Under the pieces are notes generated by a model, which saw only the letters and a program-made list of their open reading frames with translations, ran no database searches and was not told the DNA's origin. From an uncultured Pseudomonadota bacterium (GTDB taxonomy: Bacteria; Pseudomonadota; Gammaproteobacteria; Steroidobacterales; Steroidobacteraceae), in NCBI GenBank assembly GCA_903862885.1, contig CAIOZU010000025.1:31973-95972 (forward strand): a stretch of 64,000 nt of DNA, given 5' to 3'. Positions 47,606-58,495 of this stretch are shown piece after piece; position 1 is the stretch's first letter, and every line of letters starts with the position of its first letter. A program made the translations under genes and the position numbers.

Positions 47606-50197
47606 ATGCGACAAGACAAACTCACGTCGACTTTTCAGATGGCATTAGCCGATGCGCAGTCGTTGGCTGCCGGGCGCGATCACGCAACGATTGAGCCGGC
47701 TCATCTGCTGGTGGCCCTGCTCGACCAGACCACGGGCACGGTGCGACCGCTATTGGATAAAGCGGGCGTCAACCTCAATCAACTGCGACCGCAACTGACG
47801 GCTTTGCTTGCGCGGTTGCCGACGGTGGAAGGGAGTGCGGCAGACATCCATCTGTCGAATAGTTTGACACGCTTACTCAATGCCACTGACAAGCTCGCGC
47901 AAAAGCGCGGCGATCAATTCATTTCGTCCGAGTTATTTGTGCTTGCCTTGATAGATGACAAAGGTGATGTCAGTACCCTGTTAAAGACAGCCGGTGCGTC
48001 TAAAGAGGCGATGGAGAAAGCAATCAACGACGTGCGCGGTGGTCAACCGGTAGATGATGCCAATGCCGAGGAGTCTCGTGGCGCACTAGCCAAATACACC
48101 ATTGATCTGACTGAGCGCGCGCGCCAAGGTAAGTTAGATCCTGTGATCGGGCGAGATGATGAAATCCGTCGTACGATCCAAGTGCTGCAGCGGCGTACAA
48201 AAAACAATCCCGTGCTCATCGGTGAGCCGGGCGTTGGTAAAACCGCGATTGTTGAGGGCTTGGCGCAGCGCATTATTAACGGCGAGGTGCCGGAAGGACT
48301 CAAGAGCAAGCGCATTTTAGCGCTTGATATGGGTTCTTTGATTGCGGGCGCCAAGTTTCGCGGTGAATTTGAGGAGCGCTTAAAGGGTGTGTTGAAGGAC
48401 TTGGCTAAGGAAGAGGGTCAGGTGATTCTGTTCATTGATGAGTTACACACCATGGTGGGTGCGGGTAAAGCGGAAGGTGCGATGGATGCCGGCAATATGC
48501 TGAAGCCCGCATTGGCCCGCGGTGAGCTCCATTGTGTAGGTGCCACCACCTTAGATGAATACCGTCAGTACATTGAAAAAGATGCGGCCTTAGAGCGACG
48601 TTTTCAAAAAGTGTTGGTGAATGAGCCCACCGTGGAGGACACGATTGCTATTTTGCGTGGCCTCAAAGAGCGCTATGCGGTGCACCACAAGGTGCAGATC
48701 ACCGATCCGGCAGTGGTCGCTGCAGCGACTTTGTCACATCGTTACATCACTGATCGGCAGTTGCCTGATAAGGCAATTGATTTGATTGATGAGGCGGCTT
48801 CAAGAATTCGTATGGAGATGGACTCGAAGCCTGAGGAAATGGATCGACTGGATCGGCGCATTATTCAACTCAAGATGGAGCGTGAGGCGCTACGCAAGGA
48901 AAAAGATGAGGCCTCCAAAAAGCGCCTAGAGCAAATTGAGGAGACTTTAAGCGCGCTGGGTCGTGAGTATGCTGATTTTGATGAGATCTGGAAGCGTGAG
49001 AAGGCAGCCTCACAAGGGGAGGCTGAGATCAAGCGCTTGATTGAGGAGGCGAAGCTTGATTTTGACCAAGCGCGGCGTGCTAGTGACTTGGCGCGTATGT
49101 CCGAATTGCAGTACGGCCGCATTCCTGAGTTAGAAAAGCGCCTCCAGGCTGCGCAAGCGAGCGAGGGCGAGATTGCCACGTTGGTGCGAAATAAAGTGAC
49201 CGAGACCGAGATTGCAGAAGTGGTCTCTAAATGGACGGGCATTCCAGTGGCCAAAATGTTGGAAGGTGAGAAAGAAAAGCTTCTTAGCATGGAATCCAAG
49301 TTGGCCAGTCGAGTGATTGGTCAAACAGAAGCCGTTGAGGCGGTATCTAATGCCATTCGTCGTTCCCGTTCGGGGTTGTCCGATCCGAAACGACCCAACG
49401 GTTCTTTTCTGTTTTTAGGACCCACCGGTGTGGGTAAGACGGAGCTCTCCAAGGCGCTGGCTCACTTTTTGTTTGACAGTGAGGAGTCACTGGTGCGCAT
49501 CGATATGAGTGAGTTCATGGAGAAGCACTCGGTCGCTCGCTTGATTGGTGCACCACCCGGCTATGTGGGTTATGAAGAGGGCGGGTATCTGACCGAAGCG
49601 GTTAGACGTCGACCGTATGCAGTCATCTTGCTCGATGAGATCGAGAAGGCACACCCCGACGTTTTTAATATTTTACTGCAAGTGTTGGATGATGGGCGCT
49701 TGACCGATGGGCACGGCCGCACCGTGGATTTTAGAAATACCGTAGTGATCATGACCTCTAACTTAGGGTCACAAGCCATTCAGGAGATGGCGGGTGAGCA
49801 TTCCTATGAGCGCATGAAGGCGGCCGTTCTGGAAGTCGTCGGTGGGCATTTCAGGCCTGAGTTTGTCAATCGAATCGATGAAATCGTGGTCTTTCATCCG
49901 CTCGGTCGTGCGCAGATCCGGCGCATTGTCGATGTGCAAGTGAGCCAGTTGCGAGCGCGTCTGGCTGAGCGCGATCTGGCGCTTGAGCTCGATGATTCCG
50001 CACGCGACTTCCTAGCGAATGCGGGTTTTGATCCAGTGTATGGCGCAAGGCCGCTGAAGCGAGCGATCCAGTCGCAGCTTGAGAATTCCTTGGCCCAGCG
50101 ACTGCTGCGGGGGGAATTTGCGCCCTCAGACACGATCCGGGTGTCGGCACGTGAGGGGGCGTTGGTGTTCGCGAAGACCCAGCAAGCCGCCGCCTGA
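47606..50197 (+). CDS. clpB: Disaggregase ClpB
   Basis: ClpB is the heat-shock AAA+ chaperone that works with DnaK to rescue aggregated proteins. The 863-residue protein has an N domain (1-145), first AAA+ (GEPGVGKT), the coiled-coil middle domain (about 410-525), and second AAA+ (GPTGVGKT). The pore loops are [13 protein letters not shown] and GYVGYEEGG. The start follows GAGGAACC. A sigma32 promoter precedes it, and a terminator hairpin overlaps the stop. Confidence 0.97.
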   Translation: MRQDKLTSTFQMALADAQSLAAGRDHATIEPAHLLVALLDQTTGTVRPLLDKAGVNLNQLRPQLTALLARLPTVEGSAADIHLSNSLTRLLNATDKLAQKRGDQFISSELFVLALIDDKGDVSTLLKTAGASKEAMEKAINDVRGGQPVDDANAEESRGALAKYTIDLTERARQGKLDPVIGRDDEIRRTIQVLQRRTKNNPVLIGEPGVGKTAIVEGLAQRIINGEVPEGLKSKRILALDMGSLIAGAKFRGEFEERLKGVLKDLAKEEGQVILFIDELHTMVGAGKAEGAMDAGNMLKPALARGELHCVGATTLDEYRQYIEKDAALERRFQKVLVNEPTVEDTIAILRGLKERYAVHHKVQITDPAVVAAATLSHRYITDRQLPDKAIDLIDEAASRIRMEMDSKPEEMDRLDRRIIQLKMEREALRKEKDEASKKRLEQIEETLSALGREYADFDEIWKREKAASQGEAEIKRLIEEAKLDFDQARRASDLARMSELQYGRIPELEKRLQAAQASEGEIATLVRNKVTETEIAEVVSKWTGIPVAKMLEGEKEKLLSMESKLASRVIGQTEAVEAVSNAIRRSRSGLSDPKRPNGSFLFLGPTGVGKTELSKALAHFLFDSEESLVRIDMSEFMEKHSVARLIGAPPGYVGYEEGGYLTEAVRRRPYAVILLDEIEKAHPDVFNILLQVLDDGRLTDGHGRTVDFRNTVVIMTSNLGSQAIQEMAGEHSYERMKAAVLEVVGGHFRPEFVNRIDEIVVFHPLGRAQIRRIVDVQVSQLRARLAERDLALELDDSARDFLANAGFDPVYGARPLKRAIQSQLENSLAQRLLRGEFAPSDTIRVSAREGALVFAKTQQAAA

Positions 50198-50208
50198 GGG
50201 CGGCGGCT
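50185..50208 (+). terminator. Hairpin overlapping the clpB stop codon
   Basis: AGCCGCCGCC (50185-50194) and GGCGGCGGCT (50199-50208) form a perfect 10-bp stem with a TGAG loop that includes the clpB TGA stop. It is followed by only a short T-rich stretch (GTTAT), so termination is probable but not certain. Confidence 0.65.
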
Positions 50209-50279
50209 GTTATCATGGCTTTCTCGGGGCGTAGGCTCCGGGGCTGAGCGGTCGGGTCAAGAACTTTCAAGGTGTCGGG

Positions 50280-50735
50280 ATGCCGTTTTACGAGTACCAA
50301 TGTCAGGCCTGTGGGGCCCATCACGAAGCATTACAGAAGATGAGCGACCCGCCGGTTCGTCGCTGCCCTGTGTGCGCCAAGTTGAAGTTAATCCGCTTGA
50401 TGTCGGCGCCCGCTTTTCGCTTGAAAGGCGGCGGCTGGTATGAGACGGATTTCAAGTCGGATCAGGATCGTAAACGCAATCTGCACGGCGATGAGACGGT
50501 CACCCCACCCGCGGTAGTGGCCGAGAAGAGCGCGCCAGCCGAGCCATCGCCGAGTAAACCCGACGCCCCCAAAGCAGAGACATCGAAAGCGGAGTCGGCC
50601 AAAGCGGCCGCTCCCGCCGCTGCCAAGACGGCCGCTTCCGGCACCCACCGCGGTGTAGCGCGTGGGGCCGCAAAAGCAACCAAACCCGCGGCGAAGGCAA
50701 AAAAACCGGTCGTGCGGACCACAAAACGACGTTAA
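50280..50735 (+). CDS. FmdB-type zinc-ribbon protein with AKP-rich tail
   Basis: The 151-residue product begins with a zinc ribbon (MPFYEYQCQACGAHHEALQKMSDPPVRRCPVC) of the FmdB/CxxC regulatory family, then FRLKGGGWYETDFK. Residues from about 75 to the end are low-complexity Ala/Lys/Pro-rich (basic, histone-tail-like). The family often lies just upstream of aspS in Proteobacteria, as here, but its role is unknown; a link to translation or RNA binding is only a guess. A 10-bp hairpin overlaps its stop. Confidence 0.85.
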   Translation: MPFYEYQCQACGAHHEALQKMSDPPVRRCPVCAKLKLIRLMSAPAFRLKGGGWYETDFKSDQDRKRNLHGDETVTPPAVVAEKSAPAEPSPSKPDAPKAETSKAESAKAAAPAAAKTAASGTHRGVARGAAKATKPAAKAKKPVVRTTKRR

Positions 50736-50757
50736 AGCGCGCCGATGGCGCTTTAAC
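50731..50757 (+). terminator. Hairpin overlapping the FmdB-like gene stop
   Basis: GTTAAAGCGC (50731-50740) and GCGCTTTAAC (50748-50757) make a perfect 10-bp stem with a 7-base loop, including the stop codon TAA. It lacks a U-run, so it may protect the mRNA end or act as an attenuator before aspS. Confidence 0.5.
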
Positions 50758-50854
50758 TGCCTAAGGGGTGTGTGATTGGTCCTCGTGCCTTGCCATGAGG
50801 AAGTCCCCCCCCGTAACATCGCCGGCTTCCCACCCGTGGGACTTTGAGGCACTT

Positions 50855-52621
50855 ATGCGTTCCCATTACTGCGGTCAGGTCAATGAGTCTTTAGTCGGTC
50901 AATCCGTCCGGGTCGCCGGCTGGGTGCATCGCCGGCGGGATCACGGCGGGGTGATCTTCATCGACCTGCGCGATCGCGATGGCTTACTGCAAATCGTCTT
51001 CAACCCAGACGCTGCCGCCGTGTTTGCTGAGGCGGAGCGCATGCGCAGTGAATACGTGTTGTCTGTGGAGGGTGAGATTCGTCCTCGCCCGGCGGGCACC
51101 GTGAATGCCAATTTAGGATCCGGCCAGGTCGAGATGGTGGCCCGTCAGGTGACTGTGCTGAATCGATCAGAACCCTTGCCATTTCAGCTGGACGAGGAGG
51201 TGCGTGAAGAAGTGCGCCTCAAATATCGTTACCTTGATCTGCGCCGCGACGTCATGCAAAAACGATTACTGCTGCGTCATGAGATCACTCGTGCGGTTCG
51301 TCATTATCTGGATGATCGACGATTTGTGGATATTGAGACGCCGATGCTCACCAAGGCGACCCCAGAAGGCGCTCGTGATTATCTGGTGCCCTCGCGCACC
51401 CATGCGGGCAGCTTCTTTGCGCTGCCGCAATCGCCGCAGATCTTTAAGCAGTTGCTCATGATGAGTGGCTTTGATCGCTACTATCAGATTGTGCGTTGCT
51501 TTCGTGATGAGGATTTGCGCGCGGACCGTCAGCCCGATTTCACGCAGATCGATATTGAGACCTCGTTCTTAAATCAGAACGAGATCATGGTGTTGATGGA
51601 GGGTCTTATTCATTCACTGTTTAAGACAGTCCTTAATGTGGACCTTCCTCATCCTTTTCCACGACTTACTTATGCAGAGGCGATGCGGCGCTTCGGTTCT
51701 GATAAGCCGGATCTTCGGATTGCGCTGGAGTTAGTTGATGTGGCCGATTTGGTCGCCGATTCTGAGTTCAAGGTATTTTCCGGTCCCGCGAAATCATCTT
51801 CTGGTCGCGTGGCCGCTTTGTGCGTACCGGCGGGGGGTGAATTAACGCGCAGCCAAATTGATGAGTACACGGCTTATGTCGGTCGTTATGGCGCGAAGGG
51901 GTTGGCCTACGTGAAGGTCAATGACGTCACTCAAGGTCGTGCCGGGTTGCAGTCGCCGATCTTAAAGTTTTTATCAGACGAAGCGGTCGCCGGTATTTTA
52001 GGTCGCACGCAGGCGAACAGCGGCGATTTGATTTTCTTTGGTGCGGACAGTGCCAAAGTGGTCAGTGACAGCCTAGGCGCGCTACGTCTCAAGGTGGCAG
52101 CGGATCGTGGGTTGGTGAGTGCAGGTTTTAGGCCCTTATGGGTGGTTGACTTTCCGATGTTTGAGCAGGATGCGGATGCCAATCGCTGGGTCGCGATGCA
52201 TCATCCTTTTACCGCCCCACTCAATGAAGATCCCGCGGCGTTGTCGGCTGATCCCGGGCAGGCGATTGCTAAGGCCTATGACTGCGTGCTCAATGGATCA
52301 GAGATCGGAGGCGGGTCTGTGCGTATCTATCGGCAGGAGTTGCAGTCCACCGTGTTCGGTTTGCTGGGTATCAGTCCGCAGGAGGCGCGCAATAAGTTTG
52401 GCTTTTTGTTGGATGCGCTACAGTACGGCGCGCCTCCCCATGGCGGCATTGCGTTCGGCTTGGATCGCTTGGTCATGCTCATGACCGGTGCGGATAGCAT
52501 TCGCGAAGTGATTGCGTTCCCGAAAACGCAGACAGCCTTTTGCCCGATGACCGAGGCGCCCACACCGGTGAGTGAGCAGCAACTTCGCGATTTGCATATT
52601 CGCTTACGTCCTACCGCGTAA
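50855..52621 (+). CDS. aspS: Aspartyl-tRNA synthetase AspS
   Basis: AspRS charges tRNA-Asp. The 588-residue protein has the N-terminal anticodon-binding OB fold ([40 protein letters not shown]), then a class II core with [54 protein letters not shown] and [16 protein letters not shown], and the bacterial GAD insertion between. I set the start at ATG 50855 (MRSHYCGQ), giving the E. coli length; the frame extends 29 codons upstream. Two Asp-tRNA types (discriminating or not) cannot be told apart by eye. Confidence 0.96.
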   Translation: MRSHYCGQVNESLVGQSVRVAGWVHRRRDHGGVIFIDLRDRDGLLQIVFNPDAAAVFAEAERMRSEYVLSVEGEIRPRPAGTVNANLGSGQVEMVARQVTVLNRSEPLPFQLDEEVREEVRLKYRYLDLRRDVMQKRLLLRHEITRAVRHYLDDRRFVDIETPMLTKATPEGARDYLVPSRTHAGSFFALPQSPQIFKQLLMMSGFDRYYQIVRCFRDEDLRADRQPDFTQIDIETSFLNQNEIMVLMEGLIHSLFKTVLNVDLPHPFPRLTYAEAMRRFGSDKPDLRIALELVDVADLVADSEFKVFSGPAKSSSGRVAALCVPAGGELTRSQIDEYTAYVGRYGAKGLAYVKVNDVTQGRAGLQSPILKFLSDEAVAGILGRTQANSGDLIFFGADSAKVVSDSLGALRLKVAADRGLVSAGFRPLWVVDFPMFEQDADANRWVAMHHPFTAPLNEDPAALSADPGQAIAKAYDCVLNGSEIGGGSVRIYRQELQSTVFGLLGISPQEARNKFGFLLDALQYGAPPHGGIAFGLDRLVMLMTGADSIREVIAFPKTQTAFCPMTEAPTPVSEQQLRDLHIRLRPTA

Positions 52622-52667
52622 GGACACATCAAGACGCCTCCATGGCGCTCGATGAGCCGACGCTTGG

Positions 52668-55250
52668 TTAGGTGGGATCGATGTCTGCCTGAAGCGTTTT
52701 TAACTCATACAGGGCGGCGAGCGCTTCTTTGGGCGTCAGTTGATCAGGATCTAGCTGTGCGAGGCGGGTCGCCAGCGCCGTTTCAGCCGGGGATGGCGTG
52801 TGCGCCATCGCACGCTCTAAAGACAGTTCGGCTTGTGGACTGGGTCGTGCCAGTGCGCGCTCCCGTTTTTCAAGGGTTGCTAGGTAGCTACGCGCGGCAT
52901 GGATCACCGGTTTAGGAACGCCGGCGAGGCGCGCCACCTGTAGGCCGTAGCTCTTGTTGGCGGGGCCTGATTTCACGGCGTGTAAGAACACCAGCGAATC
53001 GTGGTGTTCGGTGGCATCGAGGTGGGCGTTGCCGACCGTGGAGATCTCATCGCTCAGTGCCGTGAGCTCAAAATAATGGGTCGCGAATAAGGTCAACGCA
53101 CGCACTTCACGCGCCATATGATCAGCCGCCGCCCACGCCAGTGACAACCCATCGAAGGTGCTTGTGCCACGGCCGATCTCATCCATCAGGACGAGACTGT
53201 GATCGGTGGCGTTATTCAAAATATTGGCGGTTTCTGTCATCTCCACCATGAAGGTGGATCGGCCCCCTGCCAAATCATCGGCGGCACCGATGCGCGTGAA
53301 GATGCGATCGGTCGGTCCGAGCACCGCGCGCTGCGCGGGTACGAAGCTGCCGATGCGCGCCATGAGTACGATCAGGGCGACTTGGCGCATATAGGTAGAC
53401 TTACCGCCCATATTGGGTCCGGTGATCACCAGCATCCGTCGATCCGCATTCAGCAACAGATCATTGGCAACGAAAGGGCCGCTCAGTAGCGATTCCACTA
53501 CCGGATGGCGACCCGCCGTGATCTGGATGCACGCCTCATTAACAAACGAAGGCTCGTTCCAGCGTTGCTCTTGGGCGCAGTGGGCGAGATTGCTGAGCAC
53601 ATCGATCAAGGCGAGTGCATGTGCGCTGGCCTGCAGAGCTGCGAGGTGCGTGATGAGCGTCTGCAGCAGCTGATCGTATAACTGTTTTTCACGGACCAAG
53701 GAGCGCTCTCGAGCGCCTAACACCTTGTCTTCAAATCCTTTGAGTTCAGGCGTTAAAAAACGCTCAGCATTTTTAACGGTTTGGCGTCTGATGTAGTGCG
53801 GTGGTGCCTGTTCTGCATCGCGGCGATTGAGTTCAATATAAAAGCCAGATACGCGGTTGTAAGCGAGCTTGAGGCTTGCAAGACCCGTGGCTTCGCGCTC
53901 TTTGCTCTCAAGCTCAAGTAAATAACTGTCGGTATCGCTCGAGATACGTCTCATTTCATCGAGTTCTGCATCAAAGCCTGCCGCAATGACACCGCCGTCG
54001 CGTAACGCGTGGGGTGGGTTTTCTGCGATGGCCCTCGTTAGGTGCTCAGCCAACGCCTCATGGCCGCTGAGCGCGCGGTGGGTGCCTTGAATGAGGGGGG
54101 TGTCTATAGCAGTCACCCACGCGGCCAGTGCCGGCAGGGCCTGCAGTGCCTGACGCAGCTGCACCAGATCACGGGGACGCGCCGACTGTAAGCCGATGCG
54201 TCCTAAAATGCGTTCCACGTCGCCGATTGAGGCGAGATGCGGTCGTGCATCCATCCCATCTGATGCCCCCCGTAAGATGCGCACTGCATGCAAGCGCTGG
54301 GTCAGACGCTCGGTGTCGCGTAGCGGACGCCCTAACCAACGGCGCAGTTCGCGTGCGCCCATGGGGGTCATGGTGTGATCGAGCACGCTGATCAGTGTGC
54401 CTGCGTCGCGGCCACTGAGACTCACCTCAAGTTCTAGATTGCGGCGCGTGGCGGCGTCTAAGAGCACCGCGTCATCGCGTTCTTCGCACACAATGCCCGC
54501 CAGATGCGGCAGAGCGGCTCGCTGGGTGTCTTGCACGTACTGCAACAAAGCGCCGGCGGCGATCACGGCGAGTGGTTTGTCAGTCAGTCCAAATCCTTGC
54601 AGATCATGGACGGCGAATTGATGAGTCAGTAAGCGGGTCGCCACGGCCAGATCAAAGTGCCAAGGCGCACGACAGGTCACGCCCATGAGAGTGGTGAGGT
54701 GGCTGCCTTCAGGGACGAGCAGCTCCGTGGGACGCAGCCGAGCCAACTCCGCGTCCAGTGCCGAGGGATGCTCGACGGTCGTCACGTGGAAGCGGCCGCT
54801 AGAGAGTTCAAGCCACGCGATGCCATAGTGGGGTGATTGGCCATAGACCGCCGCTAATAGATGAGCACGTCGTTCTTCTAATAGGGAGGCGTCTGTCACG
54901 GTGCCGGGTGTGATCACACGCACGATGCGTCGCTCGACGGGGCCTTTGCTTTTGCCGGGTTCGCCGATTTGTTCGCACAGGGCGACGGATTCGCCGAGCT
55001 TCACCAATTTCGCTAAGTAGGTGTCGAGTGATGCCACCGGCACGCCCGCCATGGGAATCGGTTGGCCACCTGACTGACCCCGACTGGTCAGGGCGACATC
55101 TAAGAGTCGGGCGGCGCGTCGTGCATCATCAAAAAACAGTTCGTAAAAATCGCCCATGCGATACAACAGCAGGATGTCCGGACACTCCGCTTTGAGCGCC
55201 AAGTACTGTTGCATCATGGGGGTGTGCGTTGACAGGTTCGCGGTGCTCAT
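52668..55250 (-). CDS. mutS: DNA mismatch repair protein MutS
   Basis: MutS recognises mismatches to start methyl-directed or MutL-dependent repair. The 860-residue protein has the mismatch-binding domain start ([32 protein letters not shown], with the Phe-x-Glu FYE motif), the lever domains, and the ATPase with Walker A ([13 protein letters not shown]), [13 protein letters not shown] and THYFEL. The ATG at 55250 (MSTANLS) gives the usual length; the frame runs up to 55322 without support. The tail converges on aspS. Confidence 0.96.
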   Translation of the reverse strand: MSTANLSTHTPMMQQYLALKAECPDILLLYRMGDFYELFFDDARRAARLLDVALTSRGQSGGQPIPMAGVPVASLDTYLAKLVKLGESVALCEQIGEPGKSKGPVERRIVRVITPGTVTDASLLEERRAHLLAAVYGQSPHYGIAWLELSSGRFHVTTVEHPSALDAELARLRPTELLVPEGSHLTTLMGVTCRAPWHFDLAVATRLLTHQFAVHDLQGFGLTDKPLAVIAAGALLQYVQDTQRAALPHLAGIVCEERDDAVLLDAATRRNLELEVSLSGRDAGTLISVLDHTMTPMGARELRRWLGRPLRDTERLTQRLHAVRILRGASDGMDARPHLASIGDVERILGRIGLQSARPRDLVQLRQALQALPALAAWVTAIDTPLIQGTHRALSGHEALAEHLTRAIAENPPHALRDGGVIAAGFDAELDEMRRISSDTDSYLLELESKEREATGLASLKLAYNRVSGFYIELNRRDAEQAPPHYIRRQTVKNAERFLTPELKGFEDKVLGARERSLVREKQLYDQLLQTLITHLAALQASAHALALIDVLSNLAHCAQEQRWNEPSFVNEACIQITAGRHPVVESLLSGPFVANDLLLNADRRMLVITGPNMGGKSTYMRQVALIVLMARIGSFVPAQRAVLGPTDRIFTRIGAADDLAGGRSTFMVEMTETANILNNATDHSLVLMDEIGRGTSTFDGLSLAWAAADHMAREVRALTLFATHYFELTALSDEISTVGNAHLDATEHHDSLVFLHAVKSGPANKSYGLQVARLAGVPKPVIHAARSYLATLEKRERALARPSPQAELSLERAMAHTPSPAETALATRLAQLDPDQLTPKEALAALYELKTLQADIDPT

Positions 55251-55450
55251 GACGGATTCGGTCGGATGCAATGCTGCGCGGTGAGTGGCTGTGGGGTGGT
55301 AGTGGATGCAGCACGGCGCCAAGCCGCTGTGGTGTGCCCTATCCAGGCGTCATTGTGCCTGATCCGCTCGGCTCTGATGGTGGGCTTGTCGCCGGTGTGT
55401 TGCCGCCATGCGTCATGGGTGGCTTCATGGAATACTAGGGCCCTTGACGC

Positions 55451-56416
55451 GTGAGTGCTGCTGGTATGCCGCCATCGACTGATCCACATCGGGAAGACGT
55501 GCCCCAAGCGAGCCGGCGCCTGTCGGTGCGTGGGCAGTCGCGCGTCTGGATTCGGTTGCTGCGGCCCACACACTGGGTGAAAAATGCGTTGTTGGGGGTG
55601 CCACTGATCACCGCCCAAGCCTGGACAGAAGCCGCCGCCCTACGCGCCGTCGGACTGGCATTAGTGGCATTTTCTCTTGTCGCTTCAGCCACTTACATTT
55701 TTAATGATCTGGTCGATTTGGCTTTTGACCAAGCGCACACGGCGAAGCGTGCGCGTCCGATCGCCTCGGGCGACGTGGGTCGGGGTGCGGCGTTGGCGTT
55801 GGGACTGGTCCTATTGGGCTTGGGACTGATACTGGCTTGGCTGCAGAGTGCGGCCTTTGCGGTGGTCACTGGTCTCTATGTGCTGTTGACCACCCTCTAC
55901 ACCCAGTATGCAAAACGCGTCGCCCTACTCGATGTGTTGGTCTTGGCCGCGCTTTGGACGGTGCGGCTGTGGGCGGGGGCGGTGGTCATTGGGGTTGAGC
56001 TGTCGGTATGGTTACTGAGCTTCAGCGCCTTTTTATTTTTAAGCCTGTCCATTTTAAAACGCTGTGCGGAGTTGATCGCCTTTGCGGGCCCCGTCGATGC
56101 GTTATTGCCCGGGCGCGGCTATCAGGTGCGTGATTTGGCGAGTTTGCAAAGTTTTGGTATCGGCACCGCGGTGGTGTCGGTGCTGGTATTGGCGCTGTTT
56201 GTGGATTCGCACAGTGCCGCTATGCATTACCCACATCCGGAGCGCTTATGGCTGATTTGTCCAGCCATTTGGTTTTGGTTGGCGCGACTGTGGTTGGAGA
56301 CCAGTCGCGGTCAGATGCATTACGACCCGGTGGTCTTTAGTGTGCGTGATCGCGCCAGTTGGTTGATTGCGGTACTGGTGATGACGAGCTGGGGTGCGGC
56401 GTTGGTGCCGATCTAA
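55451..56416 (+). CDS. UbiA-family polyprenyl-phosphate transferase-like membrane protein
   Basis: The 321-residue protein has eight or nine transmembrane helices and the UbiA first Asp motif NDLVDLAFDQAHTAKRARPIASG, then KRVALLDVLVLAALWTVRLWAG and the FLFLSLSILKRCAELIAF motif. The pattern is nearest the branch that includes decaprenyl-phosphate phosphoribosyltransferases and HAD-fused UbiA proteins, rather than 4-hydroxybenzoate UbiA. Such enzymes attach a phosphosugar to polyprenyl phosphate. Here the HAD domain is missing. The start is GTG 55451 or ATG 55466. The next gene overlaps by one base. Confidence 0.75.
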   Translation: MSAAGMPPSTDPHREDVPQASRRLSVRGQSRVWIRLLRPTHWVKNALLGVPLITAQAWTEAAALRAVGLALVAFSLVASATYIFNDLVDLAFDQAHTAKRARPIASGDVGRGAALALGLVLLGLGLILAWLQSAAFAVVTGLYVLLTTLYTQYAKRVALLDVLVLAALWTVRLWAGAVVIGVELSVWLLSFSAFLFLSLSILKRCAELIAFAGPVDALLPGRGYQVRDLASLQSFGIGTAVVSVLVLALFVDSHSAAMHYPHPERLWLICPAIWFWLARLWLETSRGQMHYDPVVFSVRDRASWLIAVLVMTSWGAALVPI

Positions 56417-58011
56417 TGATCCGTCGATCTTGGCCGCGCTGTGTTCTGCCGCTGTTAGTCGTGATGGCCTCCTTTGTTGCAGTGACCCGCTTTGATCATG
56501 CCTTAGCGGCATATCGTTATGCGTATGTGGTAGACAGCGCCTCGTATGTGGATATGGCGCGCTCATGGCGAGCGGTGGGCCAACCTTTGGTGACGCCGTG
56601 GGATGTGGATCAGGGCCCGGATGCCATTCCTCAGGTGTTGTTTCCGCCGGGATTCAGTGCGCTGATTGCGATCTTAACGCCGCTGGCAGGGGACGCCTTG
56701 CATGCCGCGCTGTGGCCTGGACGATGGGCGGCTATGTTGTTGCCCTTGATGTTGGTGCTGTTGTTCCGCGGGTTGGTGAGTGACTGGGGTTTGGTGTGGG
56801 TGGCTGCGGTGACGGTGTTGACGCCGGGTGTGCGGGAGTGGCACTACGTGGCTTATTCAGATGTGCCGACGCTGTGGATGTCGGTGTGTGCGCTCGGTTG
56901 TTTGGCGCGAGGCTTTGGTTGGGTGGGGGCTGCGACGCGTTGGTATGGTCTTTGGTTATGTTTGGCAGGGGCTTTAGCGGGCCTCGCGTATAGCTTTCGC
57001 AACGCCGGTCTTGCCGTAATGCTGGCGAGTGGGGTGATGCTGATGTCGGTTGCTTGGCAAGATCGCCGACTGCGATGGGCGGGGGCTTGGTGGTTGCTCG
57101 GTGCTTTGCCGTGGATGCTGGCACTGTGGATTTACAACCTGCGAACCTTCGGTCATCTGCAGCCGTATGTGATGCCGCCCTCCACGCGCCCATGGATGTC
57201 TAATCTCGGCGACTATGCCCGTTCGCAGTTAGCCGATTTGGGGATCCCAACCGGCGGATGGAGTCCGCTGTACGCGCTCGTTGGATGCCTGTGTCTGCTG
57301 GGGCTCTTCGTTTATCGGTGGAGGCAGTTAGAGACGCAACCCAAACGACAGGGCGTGCTGGCGCTTCTTGCCGTGTTCATCGTAATGGGTGCGGCGATGT
57401 TGGTGGTCTCTCGTTCCCGTTATGAGTGGGGTGGTTTGATCGACGCGCGCTATACCTTGCAGTACGCATGGGCCGTGGCTTTGGGTATCGCAGTGTCAGT
57501 GGCCGACATCAAACGGCCGCTGCTTCGATGGTGGGTGCGTGGACTGGCCACTGCGCTGGTGGTGATGTTGGTGTGGTCTGCGGTGCAGGAGGTATCGCGT
57601 TGGCGCGGATGGGGGGCGCAGACGTGGTTGGTGCTCTCAAAAGATCCTACGGTGCGTATGGCCGTGCAGGCGATGCCGCCGGGCACGTTGATGGCATCCA
57701 ATGCGGCGGCCTTGTTGCGCTTAGAGGCCAATCGGCCGGTGCGTGAGATTGAAGTCGGTGGTCAGGATGCGGACTTTGCGAACGCTCTGGCGCAGGCGGC
57801 GGTTCTGGCCGGGTCACGGCCGATTGTGTTTTTCTTGGTCTGTGATGAGTTTGCCGGCCAATTGTCTGTGTGTGGTGGCGCATCTCAGGCGGTGGCAGAG
57901 GCGCCGATCTGTCGACCCATCCGGGTCACTCAGCCGGCGGTCTGGGTGTGTGTGCCGGTGAGGCGACCGGTGGATGATCACGAAAGAGGCATCGATCATG
58001 GCCACGTCTGA
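56416..58011 (+). CDS. GT-C type membrane glycosyltransferase-like protein
   Basis: The 531-residue protein has about nine to eleven hydrophobic membrane segments, and a first periplasmic loop with acidic residues and aromatic residues (YRYAYVVDSASYVDMARSW) typical of the PMT/ArnT/GT-C superfamily, where such an Asp is catalytic. Its C-terminal part (about 420-531) is soluble with several Cys. The exact family was not recognised. The ATG shares a base with the UbiA-like gene stop, so the two are probably one operon, with the lipid-linked sugar made by the first used by the second. Its end overlaps the region of the pncC start. Confidence 0.7.
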   Translation: MIRRSWPRCVLPLLVVMASFVAVTRFDHALAAYRYAYVVDSASYVDMARSWRAVGQPLVTPWDVDQGPDAIPQVLFPPGFSALIAILTPLAGDALHAALWPGRWAAMLLPLMLVLLFRGLVSDWGLVWVAAVTVLTPGVREWHYVAYSDVPTLWMSVCALGCLARGFGWVGAATRWYGLWLCLAGALAGLAYSFRNAGLAVMLASGVMLMSVAWQDRRLRWAGAWWLLGALPWMLALWIYNLRTFGHLQPYVMPPSTRPWMSNLGDYARSQLADLGIPTGGWSPLYALVGCLCLLGLFVYRWRQLETQPKRQGVLALLAVFIVMGAAMLVVSRSRYEWGGLIDARYTLQYAWAVALGIAVSVADIKRPLLRWWVRGLATALVVMLVWSAVQEVSRWRGWGAQTWLVLSKDPTVRMAVQAMPPGTLMASNAAALLRLEANRPVREIEVGGQDADFANALAQAAVLAGSRPIVFFLVCDEFAGQLSVCGGASQAVAEAPICRPIRVTQPAVWVCVPVRRPVDDHERGIDHGHV

Positions 58012-58495
58012 TCGGGTGTTGGCGCAGTTGGCTCGGCGGGTGGGGGCGCACCTGCTCGCGCGTGGACAGACGGTGGCGACGGCCGAATCGTGTACCGGGG
58101 GGTGGATTGCCAAGATGCTCACGGATGTGGCCGGGAGTTCCGCGTGGTTTGGGATGGGTTTCGTGTGTTATTCCAATGAGGCGAAGCGCTCGATGTTGTC
58201 CGTGTCGGCGCAAGCGTTGCGCACCCAGGGGGCGGTGAGTGAGCCGGTGGTGACCGCGCTGGCCAAAGGGGCGTTGAAGGCGTCCGGGGCAAGCCTTGCG
58301 GTCGCGGTGTCCGGCATCGCCGGTCCGTCCGGGGGGTCAAAAGAGAAGCCCGTCGGGACGGTGTGGCTGGCCTTTGCCTGCAAAAGGGGATCGCGCGTCG
58401 TCGTCAGCACCCAGCGGCATCAGTTTAAAGGCAGTCGGGAGAGCATTCGACGGGAGACCACGGCCGCTGCTTTGCGGGGTGTGCTGCGGCGATGA
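57998..58495 (+). CDS. pncC: Nicotinamide-nucleotide amidohydrolase PncC (CinA C-terminal type)
   Basis: PncC converts NMN to nicotinic acid mononucleotide for NAD salvage. The 165-residue protein shows the CinA-C signatures TVATAESCTGGWIA, GAVSEPVV, SLAVAVSGIAGPSGGS and KPVGTVWLAFA, including the catalytic Ser in SCTGG. I chose ATG 57998 (MATSDRVLAQL), with AGAGG upstream; ATG 57974 is an in-frame alternative overlapping the preceding gene. pncC before recA is a common gammaproteobacterial order, and thpR overlaps its end by 4 bases. Confidence 0.93.
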   Translation: MATSDRVLAQLARRVGAHLLARGQTVATAESCTGGWIAKMLTDVAGSSAWFGMGFVCYSNEAKRSMLSVSAQALRTQGAVSEPVVTALAKGALKASGASLAVAVSGIAGPSGGSKEKPVGTVWLAFACKRGSRVVVSTQRHQFKGSRESIRRETTAAALRGVLRR

